A stretch of DNA of 6,648 bases from DATKDU01 sp035512595 (GTDB lineage: Bacteria > Planctomycetota > Planctomycetia > Pirellulales > Pirellulaceae), in contig DATKDU010000293.1 in assembly GCA_035512595.1 (NCBI GenBank), forward strand, positions 1 to 6,648, given 5' to 3'. Each line of letters starts with the position of its first letter. The stretch's first letter is position 1. The notes under the pieces were generated by a model. That model was not told the DNA's origin and searched no databases. It saw nothing but the letters and a program-made list of their open reading frames with translations. Made by a program: the position numbers and the translations under genes. Positions 1 to 6,532 of the stretch are shown one piece after another.

Positions 1-1
1 C

Positions 2-991
2 AATGACACGATCGAAGGTGCGCCGGGACTGGCCGACGAGCACCTGGCGGTCTTCGACTGCGCGTTCAAGCCGGCCAACGGCGTCCGCAGCATCGCCTGG
101 CAGGCGCACTGCAAGATGATGGCCGCGGCCCAGCCGTTCCTCTCCGGCGCGATCAGCAAGACGGTCAACATGCCCAGCGACGTCGCGCCCGCGGACATTG
201 CCGACGCTTATGCGTGGGGTTGGAAGCTGGGACTCAAAGCGCTGGCCATTTACCGCGACGGCTCGAAGCAGAGCCAGCCGCTGAACACCAAGTCGGAAGA
301 AAGCAAGAATAGCGACAAGGTCGTCGTCGTGGCCAAGCCGCGGCGCGAGCGGCTGCCCGACACGCGGCAGTCGATCACCCACAAGTTCAACGTCGGCGGC
401 CACGAAGGGTACATCAACGTCGGCATGTACGAAGATGGCCGCCCCGGCGAGCTGTTCATCACCATGGCCAAGGAAGGGTCCACGGTCGGCGGGATGATGG
501 ACGCCTTCGGCACGGCGATTTCGATCGCACTGCAATACGGAGTGCCGCTGGAGGCGCTGGTCAACAAGTTCTCGCACATGCGGTTCGAGCCGATGGGTTA
601 CACGAGCAACCCGGACATCAAGATCGCCAAGAGCATGGTGGATTACATCTTCCGCTGGATGGGAATCCGGTATCTGCCCGGCTATCGCGAAGCAAACACG
701 CTGACGGTGCCGAAGCTGGCGGACGAAGACGCGCTGCCGCCGCGCTCGCCGATTGCGGCCGCCGCGCCGACCGTGCCCGCTCCGGCCGCGGCCAAAACGC
801 CGACCTCCAACGGCCACGCCGGCAATGGGACCACGCTGCGGATCGACGGCAATGGCGCGTCGGTGCGCGACGAGCAGTTCGCCCGCTTCCAGCTCGACGC
901 TCCGAGCTGCGACAACTGCGGCTCGATCACCGTCCGCAACGGCAACTGCTACCTCTGCCACAACTGCGGGAATAGCATGGGATGTTCATAA
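2..991 (+). CDS. nrdJ: Adenosylcobalamin-dependent (class II) ribonucleotide reductase, C-terminal part
   Basis: This is the 3' end of a gene that starts before the window; the frame is open from base 2 and 329 residues are visible. The enzyme reduces ribonucleotides to deoxyribonucleotides in the cytoplasm using a B12-derived radical. Seen first is the end of the catalytic barrel, with the family signature MMAAAQPFLSGAISKTVNMP (visible residues about 39-58) followed by AWGWKLGLKALAIYRDGSK. Next comes a TSCPD-like domain (GGHEGYINVGMYEDGRPGE through FEPMGYTSNPD, about residues 130-200). An Ala/Pro/Gly-rich linker (roughly bases 740-860) leads to a Cys-rich tail with CDNC, CYLC, HNC and a final GCS. 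In this family the C-terminal cysteines re-reduce the active site, and the pattern also fits a small zinc ribbon. The stop is TAA at 989-991. A second copy of the tail lies at 1929-2015. No obvious terminator follows. The family call is secure; the zinc role is inferred. Confidence 0.93.
   Translation, partial: NDTIEGAPGLADEHLAVFDCAFKPANGVRSIAWQAHCKMMAAAQPFLSGAISKTVNMPSDVAPADIADAYAWGWKLGLKALAIYRDGSKQSQPLNTKSEESKNSDKVVVVAKPRRERLPDTRQSITHKFNVGGHEGYINVGMYEDGRPGELFITMAKEGSTVGGMMDAFGTAISIALQYGVPLEALVNKFSHMRFEPMGYTSNPDIKIAKSMVDYIFRWMGIRYLPGYREANTLTVPKLADEDALPPRSPIAAAAPTVPAPAAAKTPTSNGHAGNGTTLRIDGNGASVRDEQFARFQLDAPSCDNCGSITVRNGNCYLCHNCGNSMGCS
905..991 (+). repeat. Direct repeat, copy 1: 3' end of nrdJ
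   Basis: The last 28 codons and stop of nrdJ match 1929-2015 without gaps, at 75 of 87 bases by hand count. Ten codons differ: six synonymously, one as TAA against TAG, and three with mild changes (Ser/Ala, Arg/Lys, Asn/Ser). All cysteines are kept. The two copies flank the small antitoxin-like/HNH cassette. Confidence 0.85.
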
Positions 992-1047
992 TCCAAGCGT
1001 TACGTCCTCTTTCTGGAACTTTAGCACTACCCCACCCAAGGGAACCT

Positions 1048-1076
1048 TTGCCGCGAGAAAGCCCGCGTGGCATAAT
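1048..1076 (+). promoter_or_regulatory. Sigma70-like promoter of the cassette, probably leaderless
   Basis: TTGCCG (1048-1053) and CATAAT (1071-1076) match the -35 and -10 consensus at 4 and 5 of 6 positions, with the ideal 17-base spacer. Transcription would be expected to start about seven bases after the -10 box, which falls on the ATG at 1083. There is no Shine-Dalgarno before that ATG, so a leaderless message is the simple reading. Six-base inverted arms, GGAACC (1041-1046) and GGTTCC (1077-1082), bracket the promoter and could be an operator or chance. Confidence 0.55.
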
Positions 1077-1082
1077 GGTTCC

Positions 1083-1280
1083 ATGACCCAGCTAACGCTC
1101 AACCTTCGCGACGAAATTGCCCGGCAAGCACAGACCCTGGCGGCGCTTGAGGGCAAGGCCGTTGAAGAATTCTTGGCCGGCGTCGTCGAGCAGAACCTGG
1201 CCGAGGACCCCGAGGCGGAGTTGCGCCGCCTGGCAACCCTCTCGGACGAGGATGTACTCGCCTGGCCGATCTGGCGATGA
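1083..1280 (+). CDS. Small antitoxin-like protein, N-terminal half of a probably frameshifted gene
   Basis: This 65-residue frame opens with MTQLTLNLRDEIARQAQTLA, a short beta strand followed by helices (EEFLAGVVEQNLAE at about 29-42). That layout resembles ribbon-helix-helix DNA-binding antitoxins. It probably is not a complete gene. Near residue 60 the protein reads LSDEDVLA and then WPIWR-stop, whereas the frame one base earlier continues as LADLAMTPQEDERLAELL, which runs into the next frame. From memory, related proteins encoded beside HNH endonucleases in cyanobacteria and planctomycetes are single chains of about 110-130 residues with a VLALADL-like stretch at this point. One lost base near 1260-1262 would explain the break. 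The start is ATG at 1083, directly after a promoter and without a Shine-Dalgarno. The stop overlaps the next ATG in ATGA (1277-1280). Function is not established; DNA binding or autoregulation is inference. Confidence 0.6.
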   Translation: MTQLTLNLRDEIARQAQTLAALEGKAVEEFLAGVVEQNLAEDPEAELRRLATLSDEDVLAWPIWR

Positions 1281-1462
1281 CCCCCCAGGAGGACGAGCGA
1301 CTGGCGGAATTGTTAGAGGCCAACAGCGAAGGGCGGCTCACACACGCTCAGCGCCAGGAGCTAGACGCGCTTGTGCGGCTGAACATGGAAGGGATGCTGA
1401 AGAAGTCGCTGGGCTGGGCCGAAGCCGTCCGTCGTGGCCTGCGCCAGGCGCCCGCGCCATGA
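1277..1462 (+). CDS. Small helical protein, probable C-terminal half of the same antitoxin-like gene
   Basis: This 61-residue frame is almost all charged helix: ERLAELLEANSEGRLTHAQR, then QELDALVRLNMEGMLKKSL, then AEAVRRGLRQ. The frame is open upstream of the ATG as LADLA, which completes the motif cut off in the preceding frame, so 1083-1462 probably once encoded one protein of about 126 residues. If it is translated separately, it would be by coupling through the ATGA overlap at 1277-1280; no good Shine-Dalgarno is visible. Its stop overlaps the HNH start in another ATGA (1459-1462), which suggests coupled translation with the nuclease and fits an antitoxin- or partner-before-nuclease order. 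The partner role is inferred from context only. Confidence 0.6.
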   Translation: MTPQEDERLAELLEANSEGRLTHAQRQELDALVRLNMEGMLKKSLGWAEAVRRGLRQAPAP

Positions 1463-1898
1463 GCCTGCGGCGGCTTAGCGCTGAAGTCCGCGCCAAAGTT
1501 GCGGAACATTTTCAGCACCGCTGCGCTTACTGCCGATCGCCGGTGCTGCTGTTTCCCGGCTCGCAGCAACTGGACCACATCCTTCCCGGCTCGCACGGGG
1601 GACTGACGACGAGGAGAATCTCTGCTTCTGTTGCCCGCGCTGCAATCAACTCAAAGGCGATCGCATGACGGTGGTCGATCCCGTGACCCGTCGTCGCACC
1701 CCACTATTCCATCCGCGGCGGCAACGGTGGAACAGGCACTTTACCTGGTCGTCTGATTTTGCGCGCATCGAAGGGCTCACGATCTGCGGTCGTGCCACAG
1801 TAGCAGCGCTCGATCTCAACCATGTCGATCTGGTCCGCGCACGGGCAATTTGGTCAGTCGCTGGATGGCATCCCCCGCATCCTCCTCTCACCGAGTGA
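1459..1898 (+). pseudogene. HNH endonuclease, interrupted by a single-base frameshift
   Basis: Frame one runs from ATG 1459 to a TGA at 1666-1668 and carries CAYC (residues 22-25) and LDHILPGSHGG (about 38-48), the first half of an HNH zinc-finger nuclease. The second half continues in the frame one base earlier: DEENLCFCCPRCNQLKGDR from 1608 to 1664, then LFHPRRQRWNRHFTWS and a C-terminus ending RARAIWSVAGWHPP before TGA 1896-1898. Restoring one base between about 1597 and 1608 gives a 146-residue protein. That protein has Cys22, Cys25, Cys59 and Cys62 as likely zinc ligands, and Asp39-His40, Asn54 and Asn63 as the HNH core. This matches full-length members of the small bacterial HNH family often found after an antitoxin-like gene. 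No canonical slippery heptamer is seen at the break, so decay or a sequence error is likelier than programmed frameshifting. A second ATGA (1665-1668) could allow reinitiation, but the product would lack the catalytic core. Confidence 0.85.
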
Positions 1899-1928
1899 TT
1901 CGAGCCGCGCGAGAAATCGCGATGCCCA

Positions 1929-2015
1929 AGCTGCGACAACTGCGGCGCGATCACCGTCAAGAGCGGCAACTGCTACCTGTGCCACAACTGCGGCAACAGC
2001 ATGGGGTGCTCGTAG
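1929..2015 (+). pseudogene. Second copy of the nrdJ C-terminal tail (gene fragment)
   Basis: Reading from 1929, the sequence encodes SCDNCGAITVKSGN followed by CYLCHNCGNSMGCS and TAG (2013-2015). This is 25 of 28 residues identical to the real nrdJ tail. The match weakens sharply upstream of 1929. No ATG or ribosome binding site provides a start, so it is a fragment rather than a gene. It lies 30 bases after the HNH stop and by chance shares the HNH reading frame. The differences from copy 1 are mostly synonymous or conservative and every cysteine is kept, so most of the divergence occurred while both sequences were parts of working nrdJ genes. That favours derivation from a related nrdJ allele over a duplicate drifting freely in place. 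Confidence 0.85.
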
Positions 2016-2019
2016 GGGT

Positions 2020-2070
2020 ACCGTAGACCAAAGCGTCGGTCATGGACAAGCGAAACGCTTGTCCTACGGT
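2020..2070. repeat. Inverted repeat at the convergent gene ends, possible terminator
   Basis: A perfect 9-bp stem, GGACAAGCG (2044-2052) and CGCTTGTCC (2056-2064), closes on an AAA loop. Outside it, ACCGTAG (2020-2026) faces CTACGGT (2064-2070). The inner stem ends on the last base of the stop codon of the minus-strand heme protein gene and follows the nrdJ-tail fragment on the plus strand. There is no T-run, so a classical intrinsic terminator is not supported. A bidirectional stem-loop that blocks read-through, or an interspersed palindromic repeat, is more likely. I recall GGACAAGCG-type palindromes as common in planctomycete genomes but could not check this. Confidence 0.6.
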
Positions 2071-5000
2071 GACGTTGCCGGCTGGAAATCGGCCGGCAAT
2101 TCCACCTGTCCAGCCCCCATCAGATAGGCGAACAAATCGCGGATCTGGTCGTCGGACAGGGGCTGAAGAATGCCGTCGGGCATGGGGGACAAGGTCGTGG
2201 CGGCAATCTGCTCGATGTCGTTGCGGAGGATCGTGAGTTTTTCCTTCGCCGTCTGCAGGACGACCCGCTTGTCGTCCTGGCTGAGAATCAGGCCGTTGAG
2301 GACGCGGCCGTCGCGGACGCGGACGATCGACATGCGGTAGTCCTTGTTCACGACCGCGCTGGGATCGAGGAGGTTTTCGAGCAGGTACTCGAGGTTGTGC
2401 CGCCCGGAGCCGGTCAGATCGGGGCCGACCTCGCCGCCGGCGCCGTAGAGCCGGTGGCAGTTGGCGCAGTTGGTCTGATAGACGGCCCGCCCGGCCCGCA
2501 GGTCGCCCCCGGCCAGGCGCTGGGCCGTGAGCTGCTGGCGAAGCTGCTCGATCGCTGCGCGCTTCTCACTCGGCGAATCGCGCAGCTCCCCCCAGACTTC
2601 CGAGAGGCGTTTGGTCAGCGATTCGTCGCCGAAGCTGCGGATCTGCCGGGCGTGGAGGGCGGTCAGGGCATCGCGCGGAATTTTGCCGGCCTCGACCTGG
2701 TCGAGCAGCCCGCCGGCGAAGCTGGGGCGCGAGACGAGCGCCTCAATAACGGCGGAGCGTTCCGAGGGGTGAAAGGAGTTGTAGTTTCGCGCCAGCTCGT
2801 CGCCGATCGCCGGGTCGTCGAACCGCGTCAGCCCTTGCATGGCGGTCGTGTTGAGGAACCGCACCCGGAGGAGCTTCCGGCAGATTTCCTGGAGATCGTC
2901 GGGGCGGGAATCAATCAAGGTCTTTAGCGCCAGGCGGCGGTCGTTCACCGGAGCCTTGTTGTTGAGGGCGATTTGCCGCACCTTGTCGAGCGCCCGGCCG
3001 TCGCCGAAGACGACGTTCAGATTGCGGACAAGGGTTTGGATTTCGGGGGGCGCCGATTCGAGGCTCGCTGCGAACACTGGCCATGCCGGCGGCGGCTCGG
3101 CCTGACGATGACCCGCCAGTCCCGCGGTCAGGCCGCGGACCACGTCGGCCCGCACCGCTTCGCTTTGCGTGGTGGTCTGCCACAGCAGCTTATCGAGCGC
3201 CTCGCGATTCAGTGCGGCCTCCGCCGCCAGAGAGCGCGCGATCCACTCGCGGGTCAGCGGCAGTTTCCCTTCGGCGGCAATGGGCACTAGCTCCGCCCCC
3301 CGGTCCTTTTTCAGCGGCGCCAGACCAAACCACAGCAGCTTTGGCAGATTGTGATCCAACGCATGCTCCTCACGGCCCGCCACCGCGGCCGCCAGCTTCG
3401 GACGCAACTCGGCGGGCAGCCGCTGGAGCGTCGAGGCCAGGACGAGATGCACCAGGCCCGAATCGTCTTCACGGGCCAGCGCGAGCAGCTTCGCGGCCAG
3501 CGCCACATCGATCGACTCGGTCGTCGCGCGAATCTCGCCGTGGACCGTATCGAGGGGCCAGAAATCAACGAGCAATCGCAGCGCCCAGACGCGCAAGTGC
3601 TCGTCGCCGTCATCGAGAAGCTTGACCAACTCGCCGCGGCCAATCGCGTCAAGCGTTCGCAGGGTCCAGAGTGCCCGCAGCCGCTGGATCGTGCTTCCGA
3701 CGGCGAGCATCGGCCGCAACCCATCGATCGCAGCGGAGATATCGACGCCGCTGGACGCCCGATTGGCAAGCTCGCGCCGCGCCTGGCGGACGAACCACTC
3801 GCTGGGATGCTCGTGCAGCTTGACCAGCTCCGCCAGCGAGCAATCCGCCGGCAATTGGATCGATTCCTTGGGCGCTGCCCCGTACGTGAACCGGAACACC
3901 CGCCCCGACAGCCGGTGAATCCCCTCGTGCTCGTGGCATTCCCCCGTGTCGCTCCAGTCAATCACGTAGACGCTGCCGTCGGGACCGTAGGAGAGGTCAA
4001 TGCCGCGGAACCAGAGGTCGGCGGCAAAAGCGATATCGGGCTCGTGGCGGGCCGTGTAGCCGCTGCCGCGGCGCTCCAGCCGTTCGACGTTGATCCGCCG
4101 GCCGTGGAAGTTGAGGGTCATCAACCGGCCGCGATACTCGGCCGGCCATTGATCGGCCAGATAGACCATCGCCCCGCAGTGGGCATGGCCGCCGCCGAGC
4201 TGCAAATGCCCTTCGATGTCCTTGAGGCCAATGCCGGTGTCCCAGTGCAGATGGTCGGCATGCGTGTCAATCGTCGCATAGACTGACGGGTTGGGGGTGA
4301 CGGTTGCGCTGCGGGTGTAGTGCGCACCTGGAATCGTATGAAACAAGTGCCCAGTGACCGTGTTGGTGAAGAACAGCTCGCCGTGCGCGTCCCAGTCATG
4401 CCCCCACGGATTCGTCGTCCCGTGGCAGAGGGTCTGGAAAACCTTGCGCTGCGGATGGTAGCGCCACAATCCGCCGAAGATTGGTACTCGCTGGGATTTT
4501 GGAGAACCGGGCGCTCCGATCCAACCCGGGCTGGAAGCGCCGCAGCGCCCGTACAGCCAGCCGTCCGGACCCCACTTGAGGCCGCTGGCACAGTTGTGAT
4601 AGTTCTCCGGCGACGTCTCAAAGCCGTCGAGCACGACTTCCGGCGGGCCGTCCGGCACGTCGTCGCCATCGCGATCGGGAATGAACAGCAGCCGCGGCAA
4701 CGCGATCAGCCACACGCCCCCCAGGCCGACCTCGACGCTCATGAGCTGTTGGACGTTGTCGCAGAACACCTTCCGCTCGTCGGCCCGGCCGTCGCCGTCC
4801 TTGTCGGCCAGGATCACCACCCGGTCGCGCAAAGTCAGGTCGTATTTCGTCGGCCGGTCGGCATACGTATAGCACTCGGCAATCCACAGCCGGCCGCGAG
4901 AATCCCAGGTCATCGCCAAGGGATTCTGCACGTCGGGCTCGGCAGAGAAAACCTGCGCCCGAAACCCCTCCGGCAGCTTGAAGCCGTCGGCCGCGGCCTG

Positions 5001-5129
5001 CGGCTCCAGCGGCCGCTCGTCGGAACCAGCGCCGTGGTTGAAAGGCGCGGGAAATTCGTCGGCACGGACAGCGCCAGCCGTTAGCAGCAGGCAGCCGAGG
5101 GCAATCGATGCGCGAACTGGAATTGTCAT
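2064..5129 (-). CDS. Secreted PVC-type heme-binding protein with beta-propeller and HEAT-like repeats
   Basis: This 1021-residue protein begins with a Sec signal peptide (hydrophobic stretch 8-20, likely cleavage after VRA at 21-23). Residues about 50-415 resemble the planctomycete 'membrane-bound dehydrogenase' propeller domain (TIGR02604-like). Visible there are repeated W-x-P-DG motifs such as KWGPDGWLYG (185-194) and YGPDGSVYVIDWSD (381-394), and two acidic loops, DKDGDGRADE (109-118) and DRDGDDVPDG (152-161), that may bind calcium. Residues about 430-865 are helical, HEAT-like repeats. The C-terminus (about 877-1005) is the PVC-type heme domain (TIGR02603-like) with CANCH at 888-892 for covalent c-type heme attachment; Met983 in SPMPDG is a candidate distal ligand. 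It should act in the periplasm or at the cell surface. The substrate is unknown; sugar oxidation or polysaccharide use has been suggested for relatives. It is the second gene after the DUF1501 gene, 39 bases downstream. Its ATG has no clear Shine-Dalgarno. Intact. Confidence 0.9.
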   Translation of the reverse strand: MTIPVRASIALGCLLLTAGAVRADEFPAPFNHGAGSDERPLEPQAAADGFKLPEGFRAQVFSAEPDVQNPLAMTWDSRGRLWIAECYTYADRPTKYDLTLRDRVVILADKDGDGRADERKVFCDNVQQLMSVEVGLGGVWLIALPRLLFIPDRDGDDVPDGPPEVVLDGFETSPENYHNCASGLKWGPDGWLYGRCGASSPGWIGAPGSPKSQRVPIFGGLWRYHPQRKVFQTLCHGTTNPWGHDWDAHGELFFTNTVTGHLFHTIPGAHYTRSATVTPNPSVYATIDTHADHLHWDTGIGLKDIEGHLQLGGGHAHCGAMVYLADQWPAEYRGRLMTLNFHGRRINVERLERRGSGYTARHEPDIAFAADLWFRGIDLSYGPDGSVYVIDWSDTGECHEHEGIHRLSGRVFRFTYGAAPKESIQLPADCSLAELVKLHEHPSEWFVRQARRELANRASSGVDISAAIDGLRPMLAVGSTIQRLRALWTLRTLDAIGRGELVKLLDDGDEHLRVWALRLLVDFWPLDTVHGEIRATTESIDVALAAKLLALAREDDSGLVHLVLASTLQRLPAELRPKLAAAVAGREEHALDHNLPKLLWFGLAPLKKDRGAELVPIAAEGKLPLTREWIARSLAAEAALNREALDKLLWQTTTQSEAVRADVVRGLTAGLAGHRQAEPPPAWPVFAASLESAPPEIQTLVRNLNVVFGDGRALDKVRQIALNNKAPVNDRRLALKTLIDSRPDDLQEICRKLLRVRFLNTTAMQGLTRFDDPAIGDELARNYNSFHPSERSAVIEALVSRPSFAGGLLDQVEAGKIPRDALTALHARQIRSFGDESLTKRLSEVWGELRDSPSEKRAAIEQLRQQLTAQRLAGGDLRAGRAVYQTNCANCHRLYGAGGEVGPDLTGSGRHNLEYLLENLLDPSAVVNKDYRMSIVRVRDGRVLNGLILSQDDKRVVLQTAKEKLTILRNDIEQIAATTLSPMPDGILQPLSDDQIRDLFAYLMGAGQVELPADFQPATSP

Positions 5130-5168
5130 ACGGCCAGTCTAATCGCCTGCTGTGCCCGAAGGCAGCCG

Positions 5169-6473
5169 TTACACCAACTCCGCAATCGGCTGCCCCTTCT
5201 CCAGCATGTAAACTGGCCGCCCGGCCTGGCTCATGAACTGCACCTGCGGGTCGATCCCCAGGACATGGAAGATCGTCGCCATCAGGTCCTGCGGGCGGAT
5301 CGGCGTGGTCCGCGGCACATCGACCTTCGCGGCCGAATCGCCGACGACCTGCCCCATCGCGAGGCCGCCGCCGGCCAGGGCCAGCGTGCTCAACGGGGCC
5401 CAGTGGTCGCGCCCCGCATTGCGGTTGACGCGCGGCGTGCGGCCGAACTCGCCGGTGATCACCAGCAGGATCCGGTCAGAGAGCCCCCGCTCGTAGACGT
5501 CGCTGATGAATGCCGACACCGCCTGGTCGAGCTGCGGCGAGCGGGATTTCATGCCGCGCTCGATCTGGCCGTGCATGTCCCAGCCGCCGTAGGAGACGGT
5601 GACGAAGCCGCAGCCCGCTTCGCACAGCCGGCGGGCGGCCAGCAGTTGCTCCCCAAGCCGCTGGCCATAGCGCTCGATCGTTTTGGGGCTCTCCTTGCGG
5701 ATGTCGAACGCCTCCGCCGCGCTGCCGAAGACCAGGTTGAACGCCTGCTGCTCGAACTTCTGCATCCCTTCGACGAGCCCGGAGGCATCGGCCCTCTTGT
5801 TGATGGTGTCCAGCGACGCGAGCAGATTCTTGCGACTATCGAGCCGCTCGGCCGGGAGCGCCATCGACATGCTGCGGCGGGCCTGGCCGTCCTGGTCGAA
5901 CGGGGCGTACGCCGCGCCGAGGAAGGCCGGGCCGCCGGCCGTGATGTTGCCGATCCGCACGTAGGTCGGAATGCCGGTGGCGGGGTGGCTGGCGCCGCGG
6001 ACGCGCGACAGGATCGCGCCCATCGAGGGCCGGCTGGGAACGCCGCCGTTGTCGATCATCCGGTTATCGTAGCCGGTCATCACGTAGTGGGTGCCGCCGC
6101 CGTGGCCGCTGTTGGTGTGGGCGAACGAGCGGACGAAGGCCATCTTGTCGGCGACCTGGGCGATCCGCGGGAGCGTGCCCCCGACGGAGATGCCGGGTAT
6201 GTTCGTCGGCGACTCGCCGGTGACGCTGCGGTATTCCGACGGGGCAGTCATCTTCGGGTCGAAGGTCTCGACGTGGGTCGCTCCACCGCCGAGCCACAGC
6301 CAGACGACCGAAGTGTCCTTCACGCTTTGACCAGCCGCGGCCGCATTGGCCCGAGCCGCCAGCAGCGCGGGGAGGCTTAAACCTCCCACTCCGAGAGCAC
6401 CTACCTTGAGAAAGTCACGGCGCGAGTTCCCTTCACAGTCACGGAAACGGCGGCTGGAAACGAATTCAAGCAC
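5169..6473 (-). CDS. DUF1501 family protein with Tat signal
   Basis: This 434-residue protein starts with GTG (6471-6473), chosen because AAGGAG lies seven bases upstream. The N-terminus carries a twin-arginine signal, SRRDFLK at 17-23, then a hydrophobic stretch ending near ARANAAA (40-46), so the protein is exported folded. Family landmarks follow in order: WLGGGATHVETFDPK (60-74), HTNSGHGGGTHYVMTGY (119-135), GGWDMHG (296-302), GEFGRTPRVN (341-350) and GRDHW (354-358). DUF1501 proteins belong to the alkaline phosphatase/sulfatase-like superfamily, and these His/Asp/Glu-rich motifs are where metal ligands would be expected, but no reaction is established. Planctomycetes carry many paralogues, commonly next to heme-domain proteins as here. 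It is the first gene of the operon, 39 bases before the heme protein. Full length and intact. Confidence 0.93.
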   Translation of the reverse strand: MLEFVSSRRFRDCEGNSRRDFLKVGALGVGGLSLPALLAARANAAAAGQSVKDTSVVWLWLGGGATHVETFDPKMTAPSEYRSVTGESPTNIPGISVGGTLPRIAQVADKMAFVRSFAHTNSGHGGGTHYVMTGYDNRMIDNGGVPSRPSMGAILSRVRGASHPATGIPTYVRIGNITAGGPAFLGAAYAPFDQDGQARRSMSMALPAERLDSRKNLLASLDTINKRADASGLVEGMQKFEQQAFNLVFGSAAEAFDIRKESPKTIERYGQRLGEQLLAARRLCEAGCGFVTVSYGGWDMHGQIERGMKSRSPQLDQAVSAFISDVYERGLSDRILLVITGEFGRTPRVNRNAGRDHWAPLSTLALAGGGLAMGQVVGDSAAKVDVPRTTPIRPQDLMATIFHVLGIDPQVQFMSQAGRPVYMLEKGQPIAELV

Positions 6474-6480
6474 GGCGGGA

Positions 6481-6486
6481 CTCCTT
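6481..6486 (-). promoter_or_regulatory. Shine-Dalgarno for the DUF1501 gene
   Basis: AAGGAG on the minus strand lies seven bases before the GTG at 6473. It is the best ribosome binding site seen in the window and fixes the non-ATG start, which also leaves the Tat motif at a normal distance from the N-terminus. Confidence 0.8.
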
Positions 6487-6532
6487 GGTCGGAGGAACGG
6501 GGACGCTACTGGACTATGATCGTCACTTCCCG

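Noticed and set aside
992..1082. Intrinsic terminator after nrdJ.
   Set aside because: No strong GC-rich stem followed by a T-run is present; the symmetry here is better explained by the promoter-flanking arms.
1597..1610. Programmed -1 ribosomal frameshift in the HNH gene.
   Set aside because: No X-XXY-YYZ heptamer is in the correct phase, and the partner gene has a similar lesion without any slippery site, so gene decay or a sequence error is simpler.
1665..1898. A separate 77-residue gene starting at ATG 1665.
   Set aside because: It is the C-terminal half of the HNH protein; the same frame is open upstream and encodes the CPRC zinc motif, which the ATG would omit.
1896..2015. The nrdJ-tail fragment is in frame with the HNH gene, so read-through of TGA 1896-1898 would add a Cys-rich ribbon to the nuclease.
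   Set aside because: There is a one in three chance of sharing the frame, no read-through or selenocysteine signal is evident, and the HNH C-terminus ends where the family normally ends.
3351..4286. A 311-codon plus-strand open frame opposite the heme protein gene.
   Set aside because: It lies wholly inside a gene with clear domain content on the other strand; its composition (rich in Arg, Pro, Gln) is typical of antisense frames in GC-rich DNA and shows no motif.
5265..6380. A 371-codon plus-strand open frame opposite the DUF1501 gene.
   Set aside because: It is a shadow of a well-supported gene, with low-complexity Arg/Ala/Gly/Asp composition and no recognisable domain or start signal.
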